Shown in pieces: positions 8,867 through 17,371 of a stretch of DNA of 64,000 bases. The translations under genes and the position numbers were made by a program. The notes beneath the pieces are model-generated. The model was not told the DNA's origin. It did no database searches and saw only the letters and a program-made list of their open reading frames with translations. The stretch lies in contig CACJFS010000003.1 in assembly GCA_902592715.1 (NCBI GenBank), forward strand, positions 1 to 64,000, in the 5' to 3' direction. Each line of letters starts with the position of its first letter. The stretch's first letter is position 1. Origin of the DNA: an uncultured Pelagibacteraceae bacterium (GTDB lineage: Bacteria > Pseudomonadota > Alphaproteobacteria > Pelagibacterales > Pelagibacteraceae).

Positions 8867-9332
8867 TAATTATTTTTTTTTTTTTTGAAATTATCGTAAG
8901 ATAGCGCTCTGTATAATTTTTATTATATTCAAATATTAATCTAATACTATTTTTAATATTCAATTTTTTTACTATTTCGGGCCATTCAACTAGGGTTATC
9001 TGTTTTTTTATATTTTCTTGGATACCTAAGTTATTAAGCTCTTTTTCATTTTTAATTCTGTATAAATCTAAGTGCTTTATTAAAATTTTTTTTATCTGAT
9101 ACTCATTAATAATATTAAAAGTAGGACTAGGAACTTCTGATAATTTTTGTCTATTTATTCTTTGCAGTGAATTAATAATGTATTTTATGAAAGTTGTTTT
9201 TCCTACACCTAGATTACCAGTTAAAAGTATGAAATCTCCTAAATTAATATGCTTACAAAGACGTTCAGCTATAAGTTTAGTATCTTTTTCTTTAGAAATA
9301 TTTATTTTGCCACTTCTAGTAGCGATAAGCAT
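8853..9332 (-). CDS. tsaE: tRNA threonylcarbamoyladenosine biosynthesis ATPase TsaE
   Basis: The 159-residue protein has the P-loop [10 protein letters not shown] (about 39-48), the [10 protein letters not shown] segment, a HLDLYRI motif and LVEWPE; all are hallmarks of TsaE (YjeE). It works with TsaB and TsaD in forming t6A37 on ANN-decoding tRNAs. The ATG at 9332 overlaps the end of ahcY by 17 bases and no later methionine precedes the fold. The gene is read with ahcY upstream and amgK downstream. Confidence 0.9.
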   Translation of the reverse strand: MLIATRSGKINISKEKDTKLIAERLCKHINLGDFILLTGNLGVGKTTFIKYIINSLQRINRQKLSEVPSPTFNIINEYQIKKILIKHLDLYRIKNEKELNNLGIQENIKKQITLVEWPEIVKKLNIKNSIRLIFEYNKNYTERYLTIISKKKKIINEFK

Positions 9333-10602
9333 GAGGCTTGTATGGTCCCTCTGGTGTTACACTTATATAGTCAGCTTGCTCTTTTGATAGTGGTGTTAGT
9401 TTTGCTCCAACCTTATCTAAGTGAAGCCTTGCCACTTTTTCATCTAAGTGTTTAGGAAGCACATAAACTTTATTTTCATAGTTATCTGAGTTATTCCAAA
9501 GCTCAATTTGAGCAATAACCTGGTTCGTAAATGATGCACTCATAACAAAACTTGGGTGACCAGTTCCACAACCTAAATTCACAAGTCTTCCTTCAGCTAA
9601 CAAAATTAATCTTTTGTCATCTGGGAATGTTATTTCATGAACTTGAGGCTTTACTTCATCCCATTTATAATTTTTCAAAGCTTCAACTTGAATTTCGTTA
9701 TCAAAGTGTCCAATATTACACAGAATAGATCTATCTTTCATGGCTCTCATATGATCTGCCGTTACTACATCTTTATTTCCAGTTGCAGTTACAACAATAT
9801 CTGCTTGGCCTATTACTTCATCCATTAAAACTACTTCGTAACCTTCCATAGCAGCCTGCAATGCACAAATAGGATCAGTTTCAGTTACTAAAACTCTTGC
9901 TCCACTTTGTCTTAAAGATGCTGCACTACCTTTTCCAACATCACCAAAGCCTGCAACAATTGCAACTTTTCCTGACATCATTACATCAGTAGCTCTCTTA
10001 ATTCCATCAACTAAACTCTCTCTACAACCATATAAGTTATCGAATTTTGATTTTGTGACTGAGTCGTTAACATTAATTGCTGGCACTAACAATTGTCCTT
10101 GTTCTTCCATTTTTTTAAGCGCTAAAACACCTGTTGTTGTTTCTTCGCTTAAGCCTTTTATGCCTTTTAATAAATCTTTATAATCCTTATGCATAAGAGC
10201 AGTAAGATCTCCACCATCATCTAGAATCATGTTAGGGATCCAATCTTTTTTACCTTCAATAGTTTGTTTAACGCACCACCAATATTCTTCCTCTGTCTCA
10301 CCCTTCCAAGCAAATACTGGTATACCAGCTTTAGCAATTGCTGCTGCTGCATGATCTTGTGTTGAAAATATATTGCATGAAGACCATCTACATTCTGCAC
10401 CTAAATCAACTAAAGTTTCAATCAAAACTGCAGTTTGAATTGTCATATGAAGACAACCTAAAATTCTTGCACCTTTAAGAGGATTTTTGCCTTTATATTC
10501 GGCTCTTACTGCCATTAATCCTGGCATTTCAGTCTCTGCTAGAGAGATTTCTTTTCTTCCAAATTCTGCTTCGTTAATATCTTTTACTTTATAATCTGTC
10601 AT
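9316..10602 (-). CDS. ahcY: Adenosylhomocysteinase (SAH hydrolase)
   Basis: The 428-residue protein is the short form of the family, lacking the roughly 40-residue insert of many alphaproteobacterial enzymes. It shows [15 protein letters not shown], the NAD-binding [18 protein letters not shown] and the conserved C-terminal PHAYRY. It hydrolyses S-adenosylhomocysteine to adenosine and homocysteine, so it regenerates homocysteine for the methionine cycle that metX/metW in this window also feed. A 42-base gap separates it from chvG; I see no riboswitch there. Confidence 0.97.
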   Translation of the reverse strand: MTDYKVKDINEAEFGRKEISLAETEMPGLMAVRAEYKGKNPLKGARILGCLHMTIQTAVLIETLVDLGAECRWSSCNIFSTQDHAAAAIAKAGIPVFAWKGETEEEYWWCVKQTIEGKKDWIPNMILDDGGDLTALMHKDYKDLLKGIKGLSEETTTGVLALKKMEEQGQLLVPAINVNDSVTKSKFDNLYGCRESLVDGIKRATDVMMSGKVAIVAGFGDVGKGSAASLRQSGARVLVTETDPICALQAAMEGYEVVLMDEVIGQADIVVTATGNKDVVTADHMRAMKDRSILCNIGHFDNEIQVEALKNYKWDEVKPQVHEITFPDDKRLILLAEGRLVNLGCGTGHPSFVMSASFTNQVIAQIELWNNSDNYENKVYVLPKHLDEKVARLHLDKVGAKLTPLSKEQADYISVTPEGPYKPHAYRY

Positions 10603-10644
10603 AAGGTACGGCTTGTAGCAACTTTATTTGTATTAATCAACTTT

Positions 10645-12147
10645 TCATTGAGTCGCCGGGAAAATAATTTCAACTTTTGCACCTTTCTGTTTATTATTTT
10701 CAGCTTTAATTTGTCCATTATGCAATTCAACTAAGTTTTTCACTATATTTAGGCCTAGGCCAGAGTGTTCTCCAAAATTTTCAGGTCTATTGCTGTAAAA
10801 TCTATTGAAAATTTTAGTGGTATCTTTCTCACTAAAACCAGTCCCCTCGTCAGTTATAACAAGGGTTGGCTTACCTTCTTTGTCTTTGCTGACCTCTACT
10901 ATAATCTCTTGATTCTCATCACTAAAAGAAATTGAATTTTCAAGCAAATTTGCAATAATTTGTTCTATTCTATTGTTGATACCAAGTATAAAGTAATTCT
11001 CAGATCCATTAGACTTTAATCTTATTTGTATTTTTCTCTTTGAATTATAAATATTATTAAAATCATCAACCACAGATTTTGCAATTTCCTTTATATCAAT
11101 TTTTTGCATTTTTTCTGTTGAAATTACTGCCTCATCTTTCAACATTTGAGAATAGTCAGTAATCAACCTCTCTATTCTCTCAACATCATGAGATACGATA
11201 TTAATTAATTTTTCTCTTTTAATTTTATCTTCTGTTTCTGAGATTATCTCTGATGCACTTTTTAATGATGCAAGTGGATTTCTGATTTCATGCAGTAAGT
11301 CTGTTGAATAATTTTCAGCAGTTGTAATTCTTTTATTTAATTCACTTGTCATTTCATCAAGTGATTTTGATAGTATTCCTAATTCATCATTTCTTATTTT
11401 AACCCTTTCTATGTCTGTTTTTTCGTTACTTTTATCTTTTATGATTTTTGTATAAGTAACTAAATTTTTAATAGGTTTTAAAAAATATCTATTTAAAACA
11501 TATGAAAAAATAATTATAACCAAAAGTACTACAAGAGCTGTTCTAATAATAAAGTTCTCTCTTTCTTCGATTTGTGCGATTATATTATCAGCATTTTCAG
11601 ATATAAGAATATAACCCTTATTATTTAAATAATTAATACTTCCAATACTAAAAACAAAAAACTGTTCTTGGATTTGTTTTAAATTGGTTAAAGATTTTTC
11701 AGATGCCAATAAATAATATTTATTAAGATCTTCGTCAAAAATTGTTTCATTTTTATTTTCTTGATTATTAAAATTATTATCACTTGATTGTTGAGTCAAT
11801 TCTTCAATTAATAAGGTTGAAGATGGAATAGATCTTGTATCTCCAATCCAATTTAATTTATCGTCAAAAAATATTACTCTATCTAGTTTTTCAAAATAAG
11901 GAAATCGGGATTTTTTGGAAAATAAAAATTCGCTTATTCCATACTCGTTTAATTTAACATTTGATTTTTCAAGATTTAATATTGTTTGAATTATTATATT
12001 TGTATGATTTTTTTGTTTTTCACTGATTAAGTTTTTTTGAATAGCACCTAAGTAAAAAAATGTTATAATTACTATAAATATTAAGATTACTAGATTAATA
12101 AATAAGAATTTTTGTAATATAGAGAGATTTTTTAGTATTTTTCCCAT
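10645..12147 (-). CDS. chvG: Sensor histidine kinase, ChvG type
   Basis: A 500-residue membrane kinase. TM1 is at about 15-35, a periplasmic sensor region at 36-198, TM2 at about 200-218, then HAMP, a dimerisation domain with LLHEIRNPLASL (phospho-accepting H286), and an ATPase domain with NLLENSI (N box), DEGTGF and HSGLGLNIV (G boxes). It follows the response regulator by 5 bases. Together with the OmpR-family regulator and the ahcY neighbourhood this matches the ChvG/ChvI (ExoS/ChvI, BvrS/BvrR) system, which senses acid or envelope stress in other alphaproteobacteria. The signal in this organism is unknown. Confidence 0.82.
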   Translation of the reverse strand: MGKILKNLSILQKFLFINLVILIFIVIITFFYLGAIQKNLISEKQKNHTNIIIQTILNLEKSNVKLNEYGISEFLFSKKSRFPYFEKLDRVIFFDDKLNWIGDTRSIPSSTLLIEELTQQSSDNNFNNQENKNETIFDEDLNKYYLLASEKSLTNLKQIQEQFFVFSIGSINYLNNKGYILISENADNIIAQIEERENFIIRTALVVLLVIIIFSYVLNRYFLKPIKNLVTYTKIIKDKSNEKTDIERVKIRNDELGILSKSLDEMTSELNKRITTAENYSTDLLHEIRNPLASLKSASEIISETEDKIKREKLINIVSHDVERIERLITDYSQMLKDEAVISTEKMQKIDIKEIAKSVVDDFNNIYNSKRKIQIRLKSNGSENYFILGINNRIEQIIANLLENSISFSDENQEIIVEVSKDKEGKPTLVITDEGTGFSEKDTTKIFNRFYSNRPENFGEHSGLGLNIVKNLVELHNGQIKAENNKQKGAKVEIIFPATQ

Positions 12148-12152
12148 AATTA

Positions 12153-12857
12153 TTATTTAACATTCCATCTATATCCACTTCCATATCTTGTTTCAATTGC
12201 TGAAAAATCACTATCTATCTTTTTAAATTTTTTTCTTATTCTTTTAACATGACTATCAATAGTCCTATCTTCTATGTCTGTGTCCTCTCGATAAGCTACA
12301 TCCATGAGTAAGGCTCTCTCTTTAATCATTCCTGGTCTTTTTGCTAGCTCCTCAACAATTTTAAATTCTGTTGTAGTCAATTTATCAGGCAATTGTTTGC
12401 CATCCCATTCGCATTCGAGTTGGGAAGGATCTAATTTTAACTTACCATGAGAAATTACATTTTTATTTTCTTCGATGTTGATATCATTGTCTTTTTTTCT
12501 TAACTGAACCTTAATTCTTTCAACTAAAACTTTGGTTGAGAAACCACCAGTTTTACCAACAAAGTCATCTGCACCGAGTTTTAAACCACTAACTTCGTCG
12601 GTTACTTCATCTTTAGAAGTTAAAAAAATAACTGGCATAGAAGTTTTTTTTCTAAGTTTTCTTAGGAGTTCTTCGCCATCCATTCTTGGCATTTTGATAT
12701 CAATCACAGCAAGATCAGGTGGAGTTCTTGATAATCCAACAAGAGCATTTTCACCATCAATATAAGTTTGAACTTTAAAACCCTCTTTTTCTAAAGCCAT
12801 CTGGACAGATGTTAATAAATTTCGATCATCATCTACTAAAGCAATTGTTTGTGACAT
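12153..12857 (-). CDS. chvI: OmpR-family response regulator, ChvI type
   Basis: The 234-residue protein has a receiver domain (1-118) with acidic pocket VDDDR, the phospho-acceptor D53 in VIDIKMPRMDG, T80 and K102. A winged-helix DNA-binding domain follows (about 132-232) with DRTIDSHVKRIRKKF and TRYGSGYRW. The cis-proline that normally follows the conserved lysine is replaced: the text reads VGKTGGFST where relatives have KPFS. A possible promoter on this strand lies in the 50-base gap upstream (TTGCCC, 17-base spacer, TATTTT; plus-strand 12869-12897). ChvI family membership is firm and the pairing with ChvG is from adjacency. Confidence 0.86.
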   Translation of the reverse strand: MSQTIALVDDDRNLLTSVQMALEKEGFKVQTYIDGENALVGLSRTPPDLAVIDIKMPRMDGEELLRKLRKKTSMPVIFLTSKDEVTDEVSGLKLGADDFVGKTGGFSTKVLVERIKVQLRKKDNDINIEENKNVISHGKLKLDPSQLECEWDGKQLPDKLTTTEFKIVEELAKRPGMIKERALLMDVAYREDTDIEDRTIDSHVKRIRKKFKKIDSDFSAIETRYGSGYRWNVK

Positions 12858-12907
12858 AAATTAGAATAAAAATACTAAATTGTTCATATTAGGGCAATTG
12901 TTTGTTT

Positions 12908-15682
12908 TCAATGCAGTTCGCCCCAATTGTCTCCGATACTCACATCGACTAATAGAGGTATCGAAAATGAGTGGAGCTCACTATCTTTAACGCTTAACAT
13001 CAAATCCTTAATTAATTTAGTACTTTTTTTTATTTCTTTTAAGCTTTCCTCAAAAATTAACTCATCGTGTATCTGTAACAACATTTTTAGACTATTATTT
13101 TTATTATTAGAGATTTCTTTATTAATTCTGATCATTGCTAATCTCATTATCTCTGATGCTGACCCCTGGATTGGAGCATTTATCGCTGCTCTCTCCTGAA
13201 AATTTCTTACATTAAAATTCTTATCATTAATTCCTGTTAGATGTGTTTTTCTTCCAAATATATTACTTACATATCCACTTTTTCTACAAAAATTCACAGT
13301 TGTTTTCATATAATCTTTAATTTCTGGAAATTTTTTAAAATAAGAATTTAAAAATTCTTCTGCTTCATTGTTTGAAACATTAATTTGTTTGGCTAAACCA
13401 TATTGTGAAATGCCATAAATTATTCCAAAGTTAATTGCTTTTGCTTTTCTTCTTGTCTCTGAATCAATTTTATTAATTTCTTTTCCAAAAACCTGACTAG
13501 CTGTCAAAGTATGAATATCCTCATTGTTTAAAAATGCCTTTTTTAGATGTTTTACATCTGCTAGATCAGCCAAAATTCTCATCTCAACTTGGTTGTAGTC
13601 TGCTGAAATCAATTTGTTATTTTTTTCAGAAACAAAGGCTTTTCTTATATCCTTACCATCATCTGATTTTATTGGAATATTTTGTAAATTTGGATCACTA
13701 GATGCAAGTCTACCTGTTGTGGTAGCTGCTAACAAAAAGGATGTATGAACTCTTTTAGTATTATGATTTATATGTTCTGGCAATGCATCTGAATAGGTAT
13801 TTTTAAGTTTGCTAATTTGCCTCCATTCCAAGATGAGTTTTGGAAATTCATAACCTTTAAAAGCTAAATCTTCTAAAACTGAGGCACTAGTAGCAAAACT
13901 TCCTTTTTTTGTTTTTTTTAAAGCTGCTATTTTCAAATCGTTATACATTATTTCACCAAGTTGCTTTGTTGATCCAATATTGAATATTTTTTTCGAAATC
14001 TTAAAAATAGATTTTTCTAATTTTTCGATTTTATTTGAAAATTTTGAAGACAGTTTATTTAGTGAAGATTTATCAAGTTTAATACCTTTTACCTCCATCT
14101 CTGCTAATATTTTTATTAGTGGTTTTTCAAATAACTCATAAATATTCAATAATTTTTCTGCTTTTAAAGATTTTAAAAAAATTTTGTACAATCTAAATGT
14201 AATGTCTGCATCCTCAGCTGCGTAATCTTTAGCTTCAGATATATCCACTTCAGAAAAATTAAGTTGTTTTTTTCCTGTTCCAACTAAATCTTTAAATTTT
14301 ATGGTTTTATGACCTAAATGGATCTCTGAAAGGGTATCCATATTATGCCTATTTTTACCAGCATCTAGTGTGTAAGACATAAGCATAGTATCTTCCATGG
14401 AATTTAAAGTTATTCCACGGTGATAAAAGACAATGAAATCAAACTTAATATTTTGTCCTACTTTTTTAATACTTTCATCCTCTAAATAATTCTTTAAAAG
14501 ACTTAAGACTTTTTTTTCGTTAAGGTTATTTCCATTAATGTGGTTTAGTGGAATGTAACATGCATTTCCAATTTTGTTAGAGATTGAAATACCTACTAAC
14601 TTTGCTGTGTGAGGGTCTAATGAAGTTGTCTCAGTATCTATTGCAAATTCACCTATTTCCTCAGATTGTTTCATCAAATCTTCAATTTCTTTCTCATTTT
14701 TAATTAATTGATAATTTTTTTTCTTAATTTCTGTTTTTTTTTCTGAATTTTTATCAATTTCTTTAGTTCCAGGATTATTTGTGCCCCCATACTTCGAGAT
14801 GGCAGAGCTCAATAGCCTATTAAATTCCATTTCTCTTAAGAAAGTATAAAGCTTGTCTTGATCAACACTTTTCAATATGAATTCTTCAATTTTATTTTTT
14901 ACTGGCACATCTTTTTTTAATGTAACTAATTTTTTACTAATAATTGCATCGTCCTTGTTATTTATTAAAGTTTCTCTTCTTTTATTTTGTTTTATTTTTG
15001 ATGCATTTTTTAATAAATTTTCTAAAGTTCCATATTGGTTTATCAATTCAGCAGCAGTTTTCACTCCTATGCCAGGTACACCAGGCACGTTATCTGTACT
15101 ATCACCAGCTAAAGATTGGACATCTATTACTTTTTCAGGAGTTACTCCAAATTTATTATGTACATCATCTTGATTAATAAATTTATTCTTCATCGGATCA
15201 TAAATTCTCACTCCTTTTTTATAAAGCTGCATTAAATCTTTATCAGAAGATACAATTGTTACTTTTGCACCTAGGTCTAAAATTTTCTCTACATAAGTTG
15301 CAATTAAATCATCTGCCTCATAGTTAATTAATTCGATAGAAGGTAAATTAAAGGCTTTTACAGATTGCCTTATATATTCAAATTGAGGAATTAAATCGTC
15401 AGGCGCATCAGATCTATTTCCTTTATAATCTGAATAAATTTCATTTCTAAAATTTTTTCTTGCTGAGTCAAATATTACAGCAAAGTGTGTCGGTTTTTCC
15501 AGGTTATCATTAGATTTAGAGTCCTCCAATAATTTAAAAAGCATATTACAAAAACCACTGACTGCACCAACTGGCAATCCATCACTTTTTCTAGTTAAAG
15601 GAGGAAGGGCATAATACGCTCTAAAAATGTATCCCGAACCATCTATTAAATAAAAATGGTCACTTTTTTTAATTTTCTCCAT
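12908..15682 (-). CDS. polA: DNA polymerase I
   Basis: The 924-residue, three-domain PolA has a 5' nuclease (about 8-300; DSARKNFRNEIYSDYKGNR, GVPGIGVKTA), a 3'-5' proofreading domain (about 320-505) that keeps EFAIDTETTSLDP and the later YAAEDADI, and a polymerase domain (510-924). The polymerase domain has SADYNQVEMRILA (motif A), the O helix RRKAKAINFGIIYG and QIHDELIFE (motif C). Intact exonuclease acidic residues indicate an active proofreader. It acts in Okazaki-fragment maturation and repair. It diverges from the ABC ATPase across 50 bases. Confidence 0.97.
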   Translation of the reverse strand: MEKIKKSDHFYLIDGSGYIFRAYYALPPLTRKSDGLPVGAVSGFCNMLFKLLEDSKSNDNLEKPTHFAVIFDSARKNFRNEIYSDYKGNRSDAPDDLIPQFEYIRQSVKAFNLPSIELINYEADDLIATYVEKILDLGAKVTIVSSDKDLMQLYKKGVRIYDPMKNKFINQDDVHNKFGVTPEKVIDVQSLAGDSTDNVPGVPGIGVKTAAELINQYGTLENLLKNASKIKQNKRRETLINNKDDAIISKKLVTLKKDVPVKNKIEEFILKSVDQDKLYTFLREMEFNRLLSSAISKYGGTNNPGTKEIDKNSEKKTEIKKKNYQLIKNEKEIEDLMKQSEEIGEFAIDTETTSLDPHTAKLVGISISNKIGNACYIPLNHINGNNLNEKKVLSLLKNYLEDESIKKVGQNIKFDFIVFYHRGITLNSMEDTMLMSYTLDAGKNRHNMDTLSEIHLGHKTIKFKDLVGTGKKQLNFSEVDISEAKDYAAEDADITFRLYKIFLKSLKAEKLLNIYELFEKPLIKILAEMEVKGIKLDKSSLNKLSSKFSNKIEKLEKSIFKISKKIFNIGSTKQLGEIMYNDLKIAALKKTKKGSFATSASVLEDLAFKGYEFPKLILEWRQISKLKNTYSDALPEHINHNTKRVHTSFLLAATTTGRLASSDPNLQNIPIKSDDGKDIRKAFVSEKNNKLISADYNQVEMRILADLADVKHLKKAFLNNEDIHTLTASQVFGKEINKIDSETRRKAKAINFGIIYGISQYGLAKQINVSNNEAEEFLNSYFKKFPEIKDYMKTTVNFCRKSGYVSNIFGRKTHLTGINDKNFNVRNFQERAAINAPIQGSASEIMRLAMIRINKEISNNKNNSLKMLLQIHDELIFEESLKEIKKSTKLIKDLMLSVKDSELHSFSIPLLVDVSIGDNWGELH

Positions 15683-15732
15683 AAAGTAATGATATCCTAA
15701 TTTTTATAAATGTAATAAATGTATGGCCTCAT

Positions 15733-16662
15733 ATGAGTAAAAAAAATGTCTTAATTGTCAAAAACTTAAATAAAGTTTATTCAAAAAACGGTTCTAATCA
15801 AACACACGCGCTTAATAATTTAAACTTAGAAGTGAAAGAAGGTGAAATTTTTGGTCTATTAGGACCAAATGGTGCCGGAAAAAGTACATTTATAAACATA
15901 TTAGGTGGATCAGTTGTAAAAACTGGTGGTGAAGTAAATATTTGGGGTTTTAACTTAGATAAAAACCCAAGACAAGTTAGAGCCTCTATTGGAATTGTTC
16001 CACAAGAAGTAAACTTTGATCCATTTTTTAGTCCCAGAAAACTTTTAGAGCTTCAAGCAGGTCTATATGGAATCAGAGAAAAAGATAGAATTACAGATAC
16101 TATATTAAAGTTGGTATCATTAGAGGAACAAGCCGACAGTTATGCTAGAGCATTATCAGGTGGTATGAAGAGAAGATTGCTTGTAGCAAAAGCGATGGTG
16201 CACCAACCTCCAATTATAATTTTAGATGAGCCTACCGCAGGAGTAGATGTGGAGCTTAGAAATACGTTGTGGGAAAATGTGAAATCTTTAAACAAACAAG
16301 GGGTAACTACAATACTAACAACTCATTATCTTGAGGAGGCGGAAAAAATGTGTGATAGGATTGGTATTTTAAGTGGAGGAAAATTAGTAGCTTTGGATAC
16401 GACTAAAAATCTCTTGGAAAGAATTCAAACAAAAATTGTATATGTCACCACAGATAAAAAAACTAATATTCAAGATAATACTTTTGAGTCATTAAAAGTT
16501 ATATCAAATGATGAAAAAAGATTAGTTTTATCCTATGAAAAGAGTAAACTAAGCATTGATTCAATAATCACAGAAATAAAAAAACAAAATATAAAGATAC
16601 AAGATATTTCAACTGACGATGGAGATCTTGAAGATGTATTTTTAAGACTTACAAAAAATTAG
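15733..16662 (+). CDS. ABC transporter ATP-binding subunit (ABC-2 type, orphan)
   Basis: The 309-residue ATPase has Walker A GPNGAGKS (44-51), a Q-loop at IVPQEVNFD, the signature LSGGMKRR and Walker B with IIILDEPTAGVD, then an H-loop in TTHYLEEAEKM. The C-terminal 90 residues are the usual extension of drug or polysaccharide exporter ATPases (YadG/NatA-like). The permease gene that normally follows is missing, since the next gene is regA on the other strand one base away. The start ATG at 15733 begins MSKKN; an earlier ATG at 15723 is in another frame. Confidence 0.85.
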   Translation: MSKKNVLIVKNLNKVYSKNGSNQTHALNNLNLEVKEGEIFGLLGPNGAGKSTFINILGGSVVKTGGEVNIWGFNLDKNPRQVRASIGIVPQEVNFDPFFSPRKLLELQAGLYGIREKDRITDTILKLVSLEEQADSYARALSGGMKRRLLVAKAMVHQPPIIILDEPTAGVDVELRNTLWENVKSLNKQGVTTILTTHYLEEAEKMCDRIGILSGGKLVALDTTKNLLERIQTKIVYVTTDKKTNIQDNTFESLKVISNDEKRLVLSYEKSKLSIDSIITEIKKQNIKIQDISTDDGDLEDVFLRLTKN

Positions 16663-16663
16663 T

Positions 16664-17227
16664 TTATCTGGGAGATCTTTTAGATAGTATTCTCTGTAGA
16701 GTTCTTCTATGCATTTTTAGTCTTCTTGCAGTTTCAGAAACATTTCTATTGCATAATTCAAAAACTCTATGTATGTGCTCCCATTTTACTCTATCGGCTG
16801 ACATTGGGTTTTCAGGAGGGGCTGGTTTTTTATTTGGATCAGCTAAAAGTGCTTTTTCAACATCATCTGCATCTGCTGGCTTAGCAATATAGTCAATTGC
16901 TCCCTCTTTAATTGCAGCAACTGCTGTTGGAATATTACCATATCCAGTTAACATAATGATTCTACTTTTAAGGTTTCCCTTTTGAATTTCTTTTACTACC
17001 TCTAATCCGTTCCCATCATTTAATCTAAGATCAACAACGGCAAATGCCGGACTTTTTGATTTTACTGTCTCAATACCTATCTTTACACTCTCAGCTTGTG
17101 TAACTGTAAAACCTTTTTTTTCCATAGCTCTAGCCAATCTTTGTCTAAATGGATTGTCATCATCTACTATCAAAAGCGATTTATCTTCAAAATCACTTAG
17201 TTTTTGGACTGTTGACTGATTGATCAT
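16664..17227 (-). CDS. regA: Response regulator of the RegA/ActR/PrrA family
   Basis: The 187-residue protein has a receiver domain (about 16-130) with VDDDN, phospho-acceptor D66 in VVDLRLNDGNG, and IAKPAD. A linker and a Fis-type helix-turn-helix follow (about 148-184; NVSETARRLKMHRRTLQRIL), which is nearly invariant in RegA/ActR. In other alphaproteobacteria it is the redox-responsive global regulator paired with RegB/ActS. No such kinase is encoded in this window. A promoter candidate sits so close to the ATG that the transcript may be leaderless. Confidence 0.92.
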   Translation of the reverse strand: MINQSTVQKLSDFEDKSLLIVDDDNPFRQRLARAMEKKGFTVTQAESVKIGIETVKSKSPAFAVVDLRLNDGNGLEVVKEIQKGNLKSRIIMLTGYGNIPTAVAAIKEGAIDYIAKPADADDVEKALLADPNKKPAPPENPMSADRVKWEHIHRVFELCNRNVSETARRLKMHRRTLQRILSKRSPR

Positions 17228-17232
17228 AGCCC

Positions 17233-17261
17233 ATATATGGAAGTAAATTTTAATATTTCAA
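17233..17261 (-). promoter_or_regulatory. Candidate regA promoter with palindrome over the -10
   Basis: On the minus strand TTGAAA (plus 17256-17261) and ATATAT (17233-17238) are 17 bases apart. The predicted start site is about 17226, essentially at the regA ATG (17227). A perfect 10-base palindrome CCATATATGG (17231-17240) covers the -10 element and could be an operator. This is pattern-based only, in AT-rich DNA. Confidence 0.4.
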
Positions 17262-17295
17262 TAGCATTATTTACTTTACATTATTAATTATTTCC

Positions 17296-17314
17296 CATAA
17301 ATGCTGCATTTATG
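17296..17314 (+). promoter_or_regulatory. Leader hairpin 1 of the polyamine operon
   Basis: CATAAATG (17296-17303) and CATTTATG (17307-17314) are a perfect 8-base-pair stem closing a CTG triloop. It lies about 58 bases upstream of the decarboxylase start, and the next hairpin begins after AAA. Six bases of its loop and 3' arm, CTGCAT (17304-17309), are complementary to ATGCAG (17332-17337) in the 3' arm of hairpin 2, so an alternative antiterminator pairing is possible. A weak upstream promoter would be TTTCAA (17256-17261) and CATTAT (17279-17284). Confidence 0.55.
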
Positions 17315-17350
17315 AAACTTGCATATGTGTTATGCAGGTTTTTTTTGTAA
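17312..17350 (+). other. Possible leader-peptide ORF (12 codons) in the polyamine operon leader
   Basis: ATG at 17312 opens a 12-codon frame reading MKLAYVLCRFFL and stopping at TAA 17348-17350. It runs through the whole terminator hairpin and its U tract, as leader peptides of attenuators do. Its ATG lies in the 3' arm of hairpin 1. It overlaps, by ATGA, the stop of an even shorter frame (MLHL, ATG at 17301). There is no clear Shine-Dalgarno sequence, and short frames are common by chance, so translation is unproven. Confidence 0.25.
17318..17346 (+). terminator. Intrinsic-terminator hairpin in the decarboxylase leader (attenuator)
   Basis: CTTGCATA (17318-17325) pairs with TATGCAGG (17331-17338), giving eight base pairs including one G-U, with loop TGTGT. 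Eight T residues follow at once (17339-17346). This is a classic intrinsic terminator. The upstream gene regA runs the other way, so nothing needs terminating here except the leader of the polyamine operon itself, which points to attenuation. The start codon of the decarboxylase is 26 bases after the U tract. Confidence 0.65.
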
Positions 17351-17371
17351 ATTTTTTTTAGAGGTGCAGAT

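Noticed and set aside
8870..8888. Long A/T homopolymer runs in amgK/tsaE as possible phase-variation sites
   Set aside because: Such runs occur throughout this AT-rich window and the frames are intact; no mechanism is indicated.
10603..10644. A SAM or SAH riboswitch ahead of ahcY
   Set aside because: The gap is 42 bases, too short for known SAH or SAM aptamers, and has no conserved core.
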